Positions 18,382 to 27,640 of a stretch of 64,000 bases of DNA are shown one piece after another. A model generated the notes under the pieces. That model saw only the letters and a list, made by a program, of their open reading frames with translations. It was not told where the DNA came from and did not search any database. The number at the start of each line of letters is the position of its first letter. Position 1 is the first letter of the stretch. The position numbers were made by a program, and so were the translations under genes. Origin of the DNA: Hoeflea sp. YIM 152468 (GTDB taxonomy: Bacteria; Pseudomonadota; Alphaproteobacteria; Rhizobiales; Rhizobiaceae); NCBI RefSeq assembly GCF_029210485.1, contig NZ_JARGET010000008.1, forward strand, positions 62,001-126,000. The letters are read 5' to 3'.

Positions 18382-18895
18382 TTCCGCGGCCGTCATCGCG
18401 GCGATCGGGCTCGGCGGCAACATCGGCAATCCGCGCCAGACGATGGCGCGGGCGCTGAAGCTGCTGCAAGCGCGCGACGACGTGGCAATCCGCACGGTCT
18501 CGAAGCTTTACCGGACACCGCCCTGGGGCAATACCGATCAGGAGTGGTTCCACAACGCCTGTGCGCTGGTGGAAACGACGCTCGATCCGCATCAATTGCT
18601 GAAAGTGTGCCTGGAGATAGAATTGCAGCTAGGCCGGGTCCGCACGGATCGCTGGGGACCGCGCACGATCGATCTCGACGTGCTCCTGCACGGCGACTTC
18701 CTGTCCGATCATGCCGATCTGACGGTGCCGCACCCGCGGATGACCGAGCGGGCTTTCGTGATGGTGCCGCTTGCCGATATCGCACCGCAAGCGGTGGTCA
18801 ATCTGCAAAGCATCGCGGATTGGTCGAGCGAGGTCGATTCGGCAGGGATTGAAGCCCTGAGCAAGTCCGGAGACTGGTGGCAGGACGAGGCATGA
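18374..18895 (+). CDS. folK: 2-amino-4-hydroxy-6-hydroxymethyldihydropteridine pyrophosphokinase
   Basis: 173-residue kinase transferring diphosphate from ATP to 6-hydroxymethyl-dihydropterin. Signature segments: IGLGGNIGNPRQTM at the N-terminus, SKLYRTPPWGNTDQEWFHNAC, LQLGRVRTDRWGPRTIDLDVLL (substrate-binding Arg/Trp and the metal-binding D-x-D) and VPHPRMTERAFVMVPLADIAP. Starts with GTG inside the end of folB. Last gene of the folate operon; it ends 12 bp from the convergent secreted-protein gene, with no obvious terminator between. Confidence 0.95.
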   Translation: MADSAAVIAAIGLGGNIGNPRQTMARALKLLQARDDVAIRTVSKLYRTPPWGNTDQEWFHNACALVETTLDPHQLLKVCLEIELQLGRVRTDRWGPRTIDLDVLLHGDFLSDHADLTVPHPRMTERAFVMVPLADIAPQAVVNLQSIADWSSEVDSAGIEALSKSGDWWQDEA

Positions 18896-18907
18896 TTGCA
18901 GGCCGGA

Positions 18908-19447
18908 TCAGCGCAATGCGCCGGTCTTGACGTTGTCGACCTTGCGTTTGAGCGTCATGCCGATGACCGGTATCATCTGTTCGCCGACCTTGACCGAGAT
19001 GGTCACATTCATCGTTTCAGTGTCTTGCAGGCGGGCGATCATGGCGCCGTTCAATGTCTTGCGGTTGATGCCCATGACGGCTCTGTTGCCGGTGATCTTG
19101 CCGGAGACAATGTCGAGGCCGTCGCCGGCCGAGCCGTCAAGGAAGCGGCCGGTGTAGGTGGCGCCTTTGCGGGTGATGACAGCCGACATTTTCTGGTTGA
19201 AAACCCCGACCCGGCAACTGCCGTCAAGCGAGATGCCGGTGGCCTTGCCGTTGACCGGATCACCGCTGAGATTGCAGACGAACTTTGTGCCCTTGTATTT
19301 TCCGGCGACAATTTCGCCCGGGCCCTTCCAGCTTCCGGCGGCAGATTGAAAGAAGATGCTGTCCTTGTCGCGCGAGAGCGCCGGCGCGGCAAAAAGCAAG
19401 CTGAAAGCCGCAAGACAAAGCGGGAGGATGCGAAACTTCGAGAACAT
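18908..19447 (-). CDS. Conserved secreted protein, function unknown
   Basis: 179-residue protein with a Sec signal peptide (about 1-26, LCLAAFSLLFAAPALS). The mature part is beta-rich with many Gly and Lys: SWKGPGEIVAGKYKGTKFVC ... SLDGSCRVGVFNQKMSAVI ... YTGRFLDGSAGDGLDIVSG. This suggests a small beta-barrel or lipocalin-like fold, with two cysteines that may pair. Small periplasmic proteins of this type are common in Rhizobiales, but I cannot name the family. Start at the ATG at 19447, preceded by AGGTG. It lies last in the minus-strand run sixA-like, ycjX, ycjF, this gene. Confidence 0.72.
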   Translation of the reverse strand: MFSKFRILPLCLAAFSLLFAAPALSRDKDSIFFQSAAGSWKGPGEIVAGKYKGTKFVCNLSGDPVNGKATGISLDGSCRVGVFNQKMSAVITRKGATYTGRFLDGSAGDGLDIVSGKITGNRAVMGINRKTLNGAMIARLQDTETMNVTISVKVGEQMIPVIGMTLKRKVDNVKTGALR

Positions 19448-19544
19448 GGTCACACCTGTTGCGGCTGGAAATGAAGTTCGAAATTGACGCAGAATGGTTA
19501 ATGGACAGTGATCATAACCGCAGTAACGCATTTTTTCGAAGCTG

Positions 19545-20654
19545 TCATGCCTCGTCTTCGCCCGGTCCAACCTTGCCGCCTTTGGCGGTGAAGCCAGTAA
19601 GATCGGACAGGAAATTGCTGATGCCGGGCCGTTTGAGCTCGGAAAACGGCATCGGGCGGCACAGATCCATCGCCGAAATGCCGATCCGTGCGGTCATCAG
19701 GCCGTTGATGACGCCTTCGCCTAGTCTTGCGGACAGCTTGGCAGCAAGGCCGTGACCGACCACCTGCTGGATCAGGCTGTCACCCGCTGCAATGGCGCCG
19801 GTGACGGCAAGGTGGGCAATGACATCGCGGAACAGGCGGATCATGCCGATGGTCCCGGGACGGCCGCCATAGAGTTCGGCCAGGGCGCGGATCAGCCGCA
19901 CGGCCTCGAAGCTGACAAAGGCCAGATCGACAAAGGCGCGCGGGCTGACGGCGGTGACGACAGAAACCCGGCGGGCGGCGTTGACGATCAGTTGACGGGC
20001 CTGACGGTCAAGCGGCGCCATCAGTTCACGTTCCGCAAAGCCGAGATAATGCGGCCCGTCAATGACCTCGTCATCGAGCGCCTTGAGGTTCTTGCGACCG
20101 CGGGCGGTCAGCGGGTTGGCGGCGATCAGTCCAGAGACCTCGGCGGCCAGCGCACGCGCTTGCTTGGCTGTTGACTGGCTCTTCCGTTGAGCGATTTCGG
20201 CGCGCAGAGCTGCAACCTTCGTCAGGCGACGGATGCTTGAATACTCCTTGACCGCCACCGCCAGCAGCGCCAGCGCCGCGATTGCGGCAGCAGCCGCTGC
20301 GACCCAGCCGAGCCAGGGCAGGCGCTCGAACAGGCTGCGGATCAGCGTGTCGATCCAGATGCCGAGCGCCAGCGCGAAAATGAAGCCAAGGCTTGCCATC
20401 AGCAGCTTGCCGGCAGTCAGCCGCCGGCGGCGCGGCATGGCCGGGGGTGGGGTCAGCGCCTCAAGATCCTCCAGCGGCGCCATGAACGGATCATCCTGCT
20501 CCATGGTCATTTCGACGGTGACGGGAATCGCAGCAGGCTTGCGCGCTGTTTTCGCCTTGCTCTCGGCGGCGCCGGTTGGTGCCTTGGCAGCGGGGTCGTC
20601 GACGCTGAAGGAGCGCGGCTTGCGGGACCCGGATGAAGCGTTGCTGTCAATCAT
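19545..20654 (-). CDS. YcjF/TIGR01620 family membrane protein (DUF697)
   Basis: 369-residue inner-membrane protein. A Pro/Ala/Lys-rich cytoplasmic N-terminus (1-85) is followed by two transmembrane helices (about 84-105 and 115-135) and a C-terminal DUF697-type helical region (VVTAVSPRAFVDLAFVSFEA, DVIAHLAVTGAIAAGDSLIQ). In proteobacteria the ycjF gene nearly always follows ycjX, as here, where start and stop overlap by 4 bp (ATGA). The pair responds to envelope stress in E. coli; its function is poorly defined. Length fits the family (about 350). Confidence 0.88.
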   Translation of the reverse strand: MIDSNASSGSRKPRSFSVDDPAAKAPTGAAESKAKTARKPAAIPVTVEMTMEQDDPFMAPLEDLEALTPPPAMPRRRRLTAGKLLMASLGFIFALALGIWIDTLIRSLFERLPWLGWVAAAAAAIAALALLAVAVKEYSSIRRLTKVAALRAEIAQRKSQSTAKQARALAAEVSGLIAANPLTARGRKNLKALDDEVIDGPHYLGFAERELMAPLDRQARQLIVNAARRVSVVTAVSPRAFVDLAFVSFEAVRLIRALAELYGGRPGTIGMIRLFRDVIAHLAVTGAIAAGDSLIQQVVGHGLAAKLSARLGEGVINGLMTARIGISAMDLCRPMPFSELKRPGISNFLSDLTGFTAKGGKVGPGEDEA

Positions 20655-22123
20655 GCCAGCCGGTCTCCCAGCAGATATTGCAGCGCCCGGTCGAGCCGGA
20701 TATGCGGCAGCGACAGCTTGACGCCGGTTTCGGTTTCCTCGATCAGCGGCGGCCGGAAGCGGACGATGTTAAAGTCGGGCAGCGGTTGCTGAGATGGTGA
20801 ATCAACGGTTTTGAAAAATGATTCCGGTTTTGCCGGCAAGTCCCCGGGAAATATGGCTGTTTTGCGATTGCCGTCAAACAGTTCAGCGTCGATGCGCTCG
20901 CCTTCGAGCGGGGTTCCGACAATCACCGGAAGCACTTCGCCATCCTGACGCACAGTCGCCTCCCGCGTTGCCCGTACCGCCGCTATCGCCATCACCTCGA
21001 TATGCGCACCGGACGAACCGATGTTGCGGGAAGCGCGGTCGACGATGCGGCGGGCAATGGCTTCCAGCCGGTCGTGGCTTTCATGGTGCAGGTGGTCGGC
21101 CTTGGTGGCGGCGATCAGAACCTTGTCGATCCGGCGCGAGATCAGGCTGGTAAGCAGGTTGCTGCTTCCCGGCCTGAAACAGGAGAGCACATCAGACAGA
21201 GCCCGTTCGAGATCGATCACCGCCTCGCGTCCGGCGTTCATGGCCTGCATTGCGTCAATCAGCACGATCTGGCGGTCAAGCCGGGCGACATGCTCGCGGA
21301 AGAAGGGTTTGACCACCACCGACTTGTAGCTCTCAAACCGCCGCTCCATCATTGCCCTTAGCGAGCCCTTGGGGGTTGGTGTGTCGGGCAGATTGGGAAG
21401 CGGAGCGAAAGTCAACGCCGGAGAGCCTTCGAGATCACCCGGCATCAGGAAGCGGCCCGGGGGGAGCGTGGAAAGTGCGCGCACCTCCTGCTTGCAGGCC
21501 CTGAGATAATCCGTGAACAGCCGCGCCAGGTCGCGCGCGTCGCTTTCGTCGGCGGGTTTGTGCGGATCAATGGATCCGGCCTTCTCAAGCCAGGGTGCGG
21601 CCAGGTCGGCGCGAACCGGTGATCTTGCCAGCGAGGAAGCGTTGAGCGAGAACGCGGCGAAATCCTGACCCAGCAGGGGCAGGTCGAGCAGCCATTCACC
21701 GGGGTAATCGACAATGTCGAGACAGAGCCTGCCGCCGGAGAAGAAGCGGTTCCAGCCGCTGGCCGATTCGTATTCGATGACCAGACGGAGTTCGGAGATG
21801 GCGCGGGTCGATTCGGGCCAGATGCGTTCGTCGATCATGCGCGCGGCGTGGTCCTCATACTGAAACCGCGGTACCGCGTCATCAGGTTGCGGTTCGAGAA
21901 AGGAGCGGGCAAGGCGACCGGAATGGGCGGCTTCGAACATCGGCAATCGGCCGCCATGCAGCATGTTGTGGACCAGCGCGGTGATGAACACGGTCTTGCC
22001 GGCACGCGAGAGGCCGGTGACGCCAAGCCGCATGGTCGGCTGGATGATGTTGCTGGCGCGGTCGGTCAGCGTGTCAAACGCGATCAACGCTTCGTCAGCG
22101 AGGTTTGTGTAGGAGGGTGACAC
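20651..22123 (-). CDS. YcjX-family P-loop GTPase (DUF463)
   Basis: 490-residue ATP/GTP-binding protein. The P-loop GLSRAGKT at 37-44 lies in RLGVTGLSRAGKTVFITALVHN, the hallmark of the YcjX family. Other family segments are CLDIVDYPGEWLLDLPLL (DxxG-like switch), IDKVLIAATKADHLH (TKAD specificity motif) and the C-terminal RFRPP. Starts with GTG; no strong ribosome site is seen, but similarity to rhizobial homologues begins at this residue. Overlaps the downstream ycjF gene by 4 bp. Known work on the family links it to phage-shock-type envelope stress; the substrate is unknown. Confidence 0.88.
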   Translation of the reverse strand: MSPSYTNLADEALIAFDTLTDRASNIIQPTMRLGVTGLSRAGKTVFITALVHNMLHGGRLPMFEAAHSGRLARSFLEPQPDDAVPRFQYEDHAARMIDERIWPESTRAISELRLVIEYESASGWNRFFSGGRLCLDIVDYPGEWLLDLPLLGQDFAAFSLNASSLARSPVRADLAAPWLEKAGSIDPHKPADESDARDLARLFTDYLRACKQEVRALSTLPPGRFLMPGDLEGSPALTFAPLPNLPDTPTPKGSLRAMMERRFESYKSVVVKPFFREHVARLDRQIVLIDAMQAMNAGREAVIDLERALSDVLSCFRPGSSNLLTSLISRRIDKVLIAATKADHLHHESHDRLEAIARRIVDRASRNIGSSGAHIEVMAIAAVRATREATVRQDGEVLPVIVGTPLEGERIDAELFDGNRKTAIFPGDLPAKPESFFKTVDSPSQQPLPDFNIVRFRPPLIEETETGVKLSLPHIRLDRALQYLLGDRLA

Positions 22124-22229
22124 GTTTGCAGGCAGCCTTTCGAAAAGGTCCGGTCGGTAACACGATCCTGGTCAGATATAGGGGGCTGGGCCCGGTATTG
22201 AAAGCGGCGGCGGAGCTGTGACGCCGGTT

Positions 22230-22763
22230 TCATGCATCGACAGGCGAGAGCAGGGCGATGAATCTGGCGTCACCGTTGACCGCGCCGCGCCCCTGCACGT
22301 CACAATCGGCGATCAGCATGCCGCCGGTGGGAAAGCCACCCCCCAACGCGGTTTCGTACGCGCTCGGTTCGTTGCGCAGTAGTGCGTGGGAAGCGTCCTC
22401 GATCATCGGATTGTGGCCGATGAGCATGACCGACCGGATGGCTGGATCTTCAACCTCTGCGATCAGATTGAGATAGCCCTCGTGACTGGTCGTATAAAGG
22501 ATCTCGCTGTGTTCGACCTTTGGTTGGTATGCCGCGCGCGCCAGAAGAAGGTCAAGTGTTTCGCGACAGCGGCGCGCACTGGAACAGTGGACCAGATCCG
22601 GCTCGAAAGCGTTGACGCTCAGGGTCGCGGCAAGGCGCGCGGCCTCTTCACGACCGCGCTCGTCCAGTCCGCGATCGAAATCACGCACACCGGGAAGTGG
22701 CCATGCCGCATGGGCATGACGGACCAGATAAACGCGCAAAGCTGTGTTGGGTGATGGGCTCAT
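22230..22763 (-). CDS. SixA-like histidine phosphatase
   Basis: 177-residue member of the histidine phosphatase (phosphoglycerate mutase) superfamily. Catalytic motif is LVRHAHA with R15-H16; a second Arg lies in CSSARRCRETLDLL and the second His in VMLIGHNPMIED. E. coli SixA removes phosphate from phosphohistidine in Hpt domains (ArcB) and the nitrogen PTS. An Hpt protein and CckA are encoded in this window, but no direct link is visible. The ATG is at 22763. It lies 106 bp upstream of ycjX on the same strand and could be read together with it. Confidence 0.85.
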   Translation of the reverse strand: MSPSPNTALRVYLVRHAHAAWPLPGVRDFDRGLDERGREEAARLAATLSVNAFEPDLVHCSSARRCRETLDLLLARAAYQPKVEHSEILYTTSHEGYLNLIAEVEDPAIRSVMLIGHNPMIEDASHALLRNEPSAYETALGGGFPTGGMLIADCDVQGRGAVNGDARFIALLSPVDA

Positions 22764-22877
22764 TGGCTGACTGTAGTCATTTGCGCCGCGGCTTCAATTC
22801 GCCAAAAGCACAAAGTGCAATGCAGCAAAAACACCGTCTGTACAGATCCCGGCCCGGCGCCCGAAGGAACCCATCAG

Positions 22878-22980
22878 ATTGCAGTGTCCGGGCATCGTCC
22901 ATAACCAGTCCGGGTCCGGAAAGTCAGTGGATTCAGTTCATTGCTTGCAATTTCAAAGGGGAATCAAATTGCAGTGTCCG
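22878..22980 (+). repeat. Direct repeat pair upstream of dksA
   Basis: ATTGCAGTGTCCG occurs at 22878-22890 and again at 22968-22980, 90 bp apart, both in the untranslated region before dksA. The context is CAGATTGCAGTGTCCGGGCAT and CAAATTGCAGTGTCCGGCAAT. It could be a paired protein-binding site or a small duplication. Confidence 0.45.
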
Positions 22981-23053
22981 GCAATTTTACGACTTGTACC
23001 GGTGCTGTCGTCTGGTTATACACCCCCGCAAGAGCTTAGCTGGGAGAATCGTA

Positions 23054-23473
23054 ATGATTGAAGACTTCGATTGTTCCTCATATGTGCCCTCGGAAAACGA
23101 GGATTTCATGAACGTTAAACAGCGCGCCTATTTTCGGGCCAAGCTGGTAGCCTGGCGGAATGATATTCTCAAGGAGGCTCGCGAGACGCTTGAGCATCTC
23201 GCAGAGGAAAGCGCCAACCAACCCGATGTGGCTGATCGTGCATCCTCGGAAACGGACCGTGCGATCGAACTGCGCGCTCGCGACCGGCAACGCAAACTGA
23301 TCGGCAAGATTGATTCCGCGCTTGCGCGTATTGATGACGGTACCTACGGATATTGTGAGGAAACCGGGGAGCCTATCAGCCTGAAACGGCTCGATGCCCG
23401 GCCGATTGCAACCTTGTCGATTGAGGCGCAGGAGCGTCATGAACGGCGCGAGAAGGTGTATCGCGACGAGTAG
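23054..23473 (+). CDS. dksA: RNA polymerase-binding transcription factor DksA
   Basis: 139-residue DksA-type regulator that binds the RNA polymerase secondary channel and, with ppGpp, adjusts rRNA and stress transcription. The coiled-coil arm spans about residues 30-95 and the C-terminal globule holds YGYCEETGEPISLKRLDARP. Of the four zinc-binding cysteines of E. coli DksA only one remains (C-x2-T, then I and A at the second pair), so zinc binding is unlikely; this reduced finger is usual in Rhizobiales. Start at the ATG at 23054, preceded by GGGAG. Followed by a strong terminator. Confidence 0.92.
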   Translation: MIEDFDCSSYVPSENEDFMNVKQRAYFRAKLVAWRNDILKEARETLEHLAEESANQPDVADRASSETDRAIELRARDRQRKLIGKIDSALARIDDGTYGYCEETGEPISLKRLDARPIATLSIEAQERHERREKVYRDE

Positions 23474-23500
23474 TTCCGCCACGGGAACGGATATGGGAGA

Positions 23501-23526
23501 AACCGGCTACAGGGCCGGTTTTTTTC
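23501..23526 (+). terminator. Intrinsic terminator of dksA
   Basis: AACCGGC / GCCGGTT stem with a 6-nt loop followed by a run of seven T, 27 bp past the dksA stop. Confidence 0.92.
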
Positions 23527-23662
23527 GTTTCGGAGCCTGTTTGTCGCTGTGCCGCCTGTCGGCGCGAGACGGTCTTGTCCATTCAGCGCGGCACATCCAG
23601 CGACCATATCCGGCGGCGATCATATCCGGCGGTGATTGTGCCTGGCGCTGCTTGTAGCGGGC

Positions 23663-24733
23663 CTATGGCTTGCGCGACAAATCCCCAAGCAGCCGTTCCA
23701 TTTCCTCTTCCAGCGAATCGCGCGATGACTGTGATTCCGGCTTGACCTCGGGCGCCTCGATCAGCTCGGCTTCGTCGGGATCGAGCTGATGCTCGTAATA
23801 AGGATCGGTCAGAAAAGCGTCGCCGGTTTCATCAAGCGTCAGATCATCGGACAATTCCGCCGCAAGCACGGCTTCGAAATCGGCTCCCACAGAGGCTTTC
23901 CCAGCGACCGGCGTCCGGGTCGGGCCGGGGCTGGAAGCGCCGGTTGATGTCTGTGCCGGTGCGACCGGTGCCGCTGGCTGCGGGGAATCGCCAGCCTCGA
24001 GGTCTTCGAAAACACGTGTTCTGGCGCTTTCGAGCAGGTCGGCGGCGTCTTCAGCGCGAAGCGTGGGCGCAACCCGCGGTGGCATCGTCGCGGTTGAACC
24101 GGTCGGCGGTGTGGGCGTCATGGACCGCGGCGAGGACGCCGGGCGGGGCACGTGTGAGGCCTGGGCCGGCGGCACTTCGGTCAAGTCATCGAACGTGCTT
24201 TCGTCGAAGCTCGGTTCCTCGAAAACACGGGTTCTGGCAGAATCAAGGACGTCGGCCGCTTCACTCCGGATGGATCCGGCCGCAGGCGCTGATTCGGTTT
24301 TTGCGGCAGGGGCTGCTTTGGCGGCCGTTGATGCCACGGCTGCCGTCACAGCGGTCGGCAGGGCCGGTTGCACTGAAGCCGAGTGTGCCTGCTGGGGCGG
24401 GCGCTGGTCCTGGGATTGGACCTGCGGACCGTCCGATTGAGTCTGCTGCGAGGAAATGCGGCTTTCGATGACAATGTCGGTGGGTCCGCCAATCATGACA
24501 AGATGCTCGACATCATCGCGCCGGATCAGCACCAGCCGACGGCGGGTGTCGACTGCGGTTGCGTCAAGCACCGCCAGCCGCGGCAGGCGGGTCTTTCCGC
24601 CACGAATGAAGGTCGACGACGCGCGGGCGCGTATCAGCCAAAACACGCCCACCAGCGCCAGCAAGGCCACGGCGACGATGAGGATGGCGGTCAACAAAGT
24701 TGCACCCTGGCCGCCAATTATGCTGTCCGGCAT
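23663..24733 (-). CDS. FliO-domain membrane protein with duplicated C-terminal motif
   Basis: 356-residue protein. One transmembrane helix (about 10-34, ATLLTAILIVAVALLALVGV) is followed by a FliO-like domain (about 40-90: LAVLDATAVDTRRRLVLIRR, then VEHLVMIGGPTDIVIES). FliO is a flagellar export-apparatus assembly protein, but no flagellar genes are nearby. The remaining 260 residues are Pro/Ala/Thr/Gln-rich and disordered, except for two copies of a motif around LDSARTRVFEEP and LESARTRVFEDL, and an acidic C-terminus ending EEEMERLLGDLSRKP. Start at the ATG at 24733 (GGAAGGA upstream); the longer frame runs into the cckA promoter. Divergent from cckA (297 bp). Function unknown; export or cell-envelope roles are guesses. 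Confidence 0.7.
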   Translation of the reverse strand: MPDSIIGGQGATLLTAILIVAVALLALVGVFWLIRARASSTFIRGGKTRLPRLAVLDATAVDTRRRLVLIRRDDVEHLVMIGGPTDIVIESRISSQQTQSDGPQVQSQDQRPPQQAHSASVQPALPTAVTAAVASTAAKAAPAAKTESAPAAGSIRSEAADVLDSARTRVFEEPSFDESTFDDLTEVPPAQASHVPRPASSPRSMTPTPPTGSTATMPPRVAPTLRAEDAADLLESARTRVFEDLEAGDSPQPAAPVAPAQTSTGASSPGPTRTPVAGKASVGADFEAVLAAELSDDLTLDETGDAFLTDPYYEHQLDPDEAELIEAPEVKPESQSSRDSLEEEMERLLGDLSRKP

Positions 24734-25030
24734 CCGGTGTCCTTCCGTTCCAATCGATTGTGACCGCTCAAATCGGCCCTGTTGCGCCGGTTCTGACCGG
24801 CTCCCGGTGACATTTGACGTTTTTTCCGCCTGCACCACAAGCTGCCAGGAGGGTTTTCCCGTATCGCGTTGGGTCCGGCAGCGGTCAGAAGCCTGTGCGA
24901 TGACGCAAGAATGCGGAATTTCTGCGGCAAAGCTGGGTGGCACCGGCGGCGGATCGGCCTTTGGGCTTTCCATCTGCGGCGGAATGTGATTCAAACCGAA
25001 CGGATCCGCGGGGGATGGAAAGAGCGATTC

Positions 25031-27640
25031 ATGACTGAAACGACACCAGCGGCCGGCAATCCGGCAGCGCTTGTAGACCGAAGCGCGAAACCTCGCTCGG
25101 TGTCGAGGCTGATATTCCTCGCGCTCGTGATGATCGGCGCGTCCGTTGTCTTCTTTTTGTTCAAGGACAGGCTCAACAACGAGGTGATGCTGGGTATTCT
25201 CGGCGTGCTGGCGGTGGTCGGGATCTTTTTCATGGTCTCAACGGTCATCGGCTTTGTCGACATCATGCCGAAGACGACTGCCGATCCCCTGGCCCGCGCC
25301 TTTGCCGACACCCATCCCGAAGGCATTCTCGTCACCGACGAGAAGGATCGGGTGATTTACGCCAATCATGCCTATGGACGTCTGACCGGTTCGACCAGTG
25401 CTGCGGAAGTTCAGTCAATCGAAGCGATCCTGTCGCGGCATCGCGAATCGGCGGAAGCGGTGTACCGGCTGACCAACGCCATGCGGGATGGCCATGAGGG
25501 ACAGGAAGAGTTCCGCATGACCCAGCCGCTGGGCGGTGCGCAGGCAAATGCCGGCCCGGTGCATTGGTACCGCTTGCGCGGACGCCCGATCTCGACAGGT
25601 CTGGACGACACCAAGCTGATGGCATGGCAATTGTCCGACATCAGCCATGAGCGCACCGAGCAGGAAATGGTGTTCAAGGAGCTGCAGAACGCCATCAACT
25701 ACCTCGATCATGCACCGGTCGGATTTTTCTCGGCCGGGCGAGCCGGCGAGATCGTCTATCTCAATGCCACGCTGGCGGACTGGCTGGGGCTGGACCTGAC
25801 TTCGTTCCAGCCGGGCAAAGTGATGCTGCGCGATCTGGTGGCTGGTGCCGGCATGGCGCTGGTGGAATCGGTGCAAGCCGAACCTGGCCTCAACCGCACG
25901 GCCCATCTTGATCTCGACCTGCTCAAATCCAATGGTCAGAGCTTGCCCGTGCGGCTGGTGCACCGGGTTAGCGCCACCCGCGACGGCTCGCCGGGCGAAA
26001 GCCGGACCATCGTGATCAGCCGGGAAGAGGGCGGATCGGAGGTCCATGACGCGGCGAGCGCGGAAATGCGCTTCACCCGGTTCTTCAACAATACGCCGAT
26101 GGCCATTGCTTCGGTCGACGGACGTGGCCAGATCCTGCGCACCAACGGCCCGTTCTTGCAGATGTTCAATGGTCTGGTGACCCGCGACGACATGGAGCGC
26201 GGGGCGCTGTTCGAGACGGTGCTGCGCCAGGACGACCGCAAGGCGTTCCAGGAGGCGATCAGCCAGGCGGCCGACAAGCAAGGCGACATCAGCCCGATCG
26301 ACAGCCGCCGCGCCGACGACGAAGAGCGGCATTTCCGCTTTTACGTCAACGCCGTGATCGAACATTCGGAAGAGGCGCCCGAGGAAACCGCGATCGTCTA
26401 TGCAGTCGAGACCACAGAGCAGAAGGCGCTCGAGGCGCAGATGGCGCAGACCCAGAAGATGAACGCGGTGGGCACGCTTGCCGGCGGCATCGCGCATGAC
26501 TTCAACAATGTGCTGACCGCGATCCTGTTGTCCGCCGATCATCTGCTGATGTCGCTCAGGCCTGCCGATTCGAGCTTTGCCGACCTCATCGAGATCAAGC
26601 GCAACGCCAATCGGGCCGCTGTGCTGGTGCGGCAGTTGCTGGCATTCTCGCGCAAGCAGACGATGCGTCCGACCGTGCTGTCGATGACTGATGTGATCGG
26701 TGATCTCAGGATGCTGATCGACCGCCTGATCGGCACCAATGTCAAGCTGGTGCTTGAATTCGGTCGCGACCTGTGGCCGGTCAAGACCGACCTGGGCCAG
26801 TTCGAGCAGGTGCTGATCAACCTGGCTGTCAACGCCAGGGATGCGATGCCGGATGGCGGCACGATCACTGTGCGGACCCGCAATGTTGCGGCCGATGAAA
26901 TTGCGCAGCTCAATCATCGCGGCATGCAGGTGGGGGATTACGTGCTGATCGAACTCGCCGACGGCGGCACCGGGATTGCTTCGGAGGTGATGGAGCAGAT
27001 TTTCGAACCGTTCTTCACCACCAAGGATGTCGGCAAGGGAACCGGGCTGGGGCTGTCGATGGTCTATGGCATCATCAAGCAGTCGGGCGGCTACATCTAT
27101 CCCGAATCGGAAGTCGGTCAAGGCACTACCTTCCGTATCTATCTGCCGCGCCATGTCGAGGACGAGGCGGAAAAGGCCGTCGCCGCCGCCGAGGCTGCCG
27201 CGACACTTGCCGCCGGACCGGACGCAGCAAAGGCGGCCAAACTGGCAGCAGAAGGGCCGGAGGATCTCACCGGTTCCGCCGTGGTGCTGCTGGTCGAGGA
27301 CGAGGAAGCGGTGCGGCGCGGCGGCAAGCGGATGCTGGAAGCGCGCGGCTACCAGGTGCATGAAGCCGGCACCGGGGTTGAGGCACTCGAGGTGTTGCAG
27401 GAGCTTGGCGGAAAGGTGGACATCGTCGTTTCCGATGTGGTGATGCCGGAAATGGATGGTCCGACGCTGCTCGTCGAGTTGCGCAAGGATTATCCGGACA
27501 TGAAGTTCATCTTCGTCTCCGGCTATGCCGAGGACGCATTCGCCAAGAACCTGCCCGCCGACGCCAAGTTCGGGTTTCTGGCCAAGCCGTTCTCGCTCAA
27601 GCAACTGGCGACGTCGGTGCGCGAGATGCTGGACGAATAG
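25031..27640 (+). CDS. cckA: Cell-cycle hybrid histidine kinase CckA
   Basis: 869-residue inner-membrane hybrid kinase that, through ChpT, phosphorylates the master regulators CtrA and CpdR in alphaproteobacteria. Two transmembrane helices (about 27-44 and 53-75) are followed by PAS domains (about 85-210, 215-330 and 345-465), a HisKA domain with the phospho-accepting H489 in [11 protein letters not shown], an HATPase domain (N-box [14 protein letters not shown]-boxes ADGGTGIA and GKGTGLGLS) and a receiver domain with D802 ([12 protein letters not shown]) and K852. An Ala-rich linker (about 712-742) joins kinase and receiver. Start at the ATG at 25031 with GGAAAGAG upstream; the longer frame overlaps the divergent promoter. 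chpT and ctrA are not in this window. Confidence 0.94.
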   Translation: MTETTPAAGNPAALVDRSAKPRSVSRLIFLALVMIGASVVFFLFKDRLNNEVMLGILGVLAVVGIFFMVSTVIGFVDIMPKTTADPLARAFADTHPEGILVTDEKDRVIYANHAYGRLTGSTSAAEVQSIEAILSRHRESAEAVYRLTNAMRDGHEGQEEFRMTQPLGGAQANAGPVHWYRLRGRPISTGLDDTKLMAWQLSDISHERTEQEMVFKELQNAINYLDHAPVGFFSAGRAGEIVYLNATLADWLGLDLTSFQPGKVMLRDLVAGAGMALVESVQAEPGLNRTAHLDLDLLKSNGQSLPVRLVHRVSATRDGSPGESRTIVISREEGGSEVHDAASAEMRFTRFFNNTPMAIASVDGRGQILRTNGPFLQMFNGLVTRDDMERGALFETVLRQDDRKAFQEAISQAADKQGDISPIDSRRADDEERHFRFYVNAVIEHSEEAPEETAIVYAVETTEQKALEAQMAQTQKMNAVGTLAGGIAHDFNNVLTAILLSADHLLMSLRPADSSFADLIEIKRNANRAAVLVRQLLAFSRKQTMRPTVLSMTDVIGDLRMLIDRLIGTNVKLVLEFGRDLWPVKTDLGQFEQVLINLAVNARDAMPDGGTITVRTRNVAADEIAQLNHRGMQVGDYVLIELADGGTGIASEVMEQIFEPFFTTKDVGKGTGLGLSMVYGIIKQSGGYIYPESEVGQGTTFRIYLPRHVEDEAEKAVAAAEAAATLAAGPDAAKAAKLAAEGPEDLTGSAVVLLVEDEEAVRRGGKRMLEARGYQVHEAGTGVEALEVLQELGGKVDIVVSDVVMPEMDGPTLLVELRKDYPDMKFIFVSGYAEDAFAKNLPADAKFGFLAKPFSLKQLATSVREMLDE

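Noticed and set aside
24734-24994. 87-residue N-terminal extension of the FliO-domain protein
   Set aside because: Overlaps the divergent cckA promoter, is not hydrophobic like a signal, and the internal ATG has a good ribosome site.
25415-27604. 729-codon open frame on the minus strand opposite cckA
   Set aside because: The plus strand clearly encodes CckA; long antisense frames are expected with high GC at third positions. The antisense protein is His/Gln/Arg-rich without domains.
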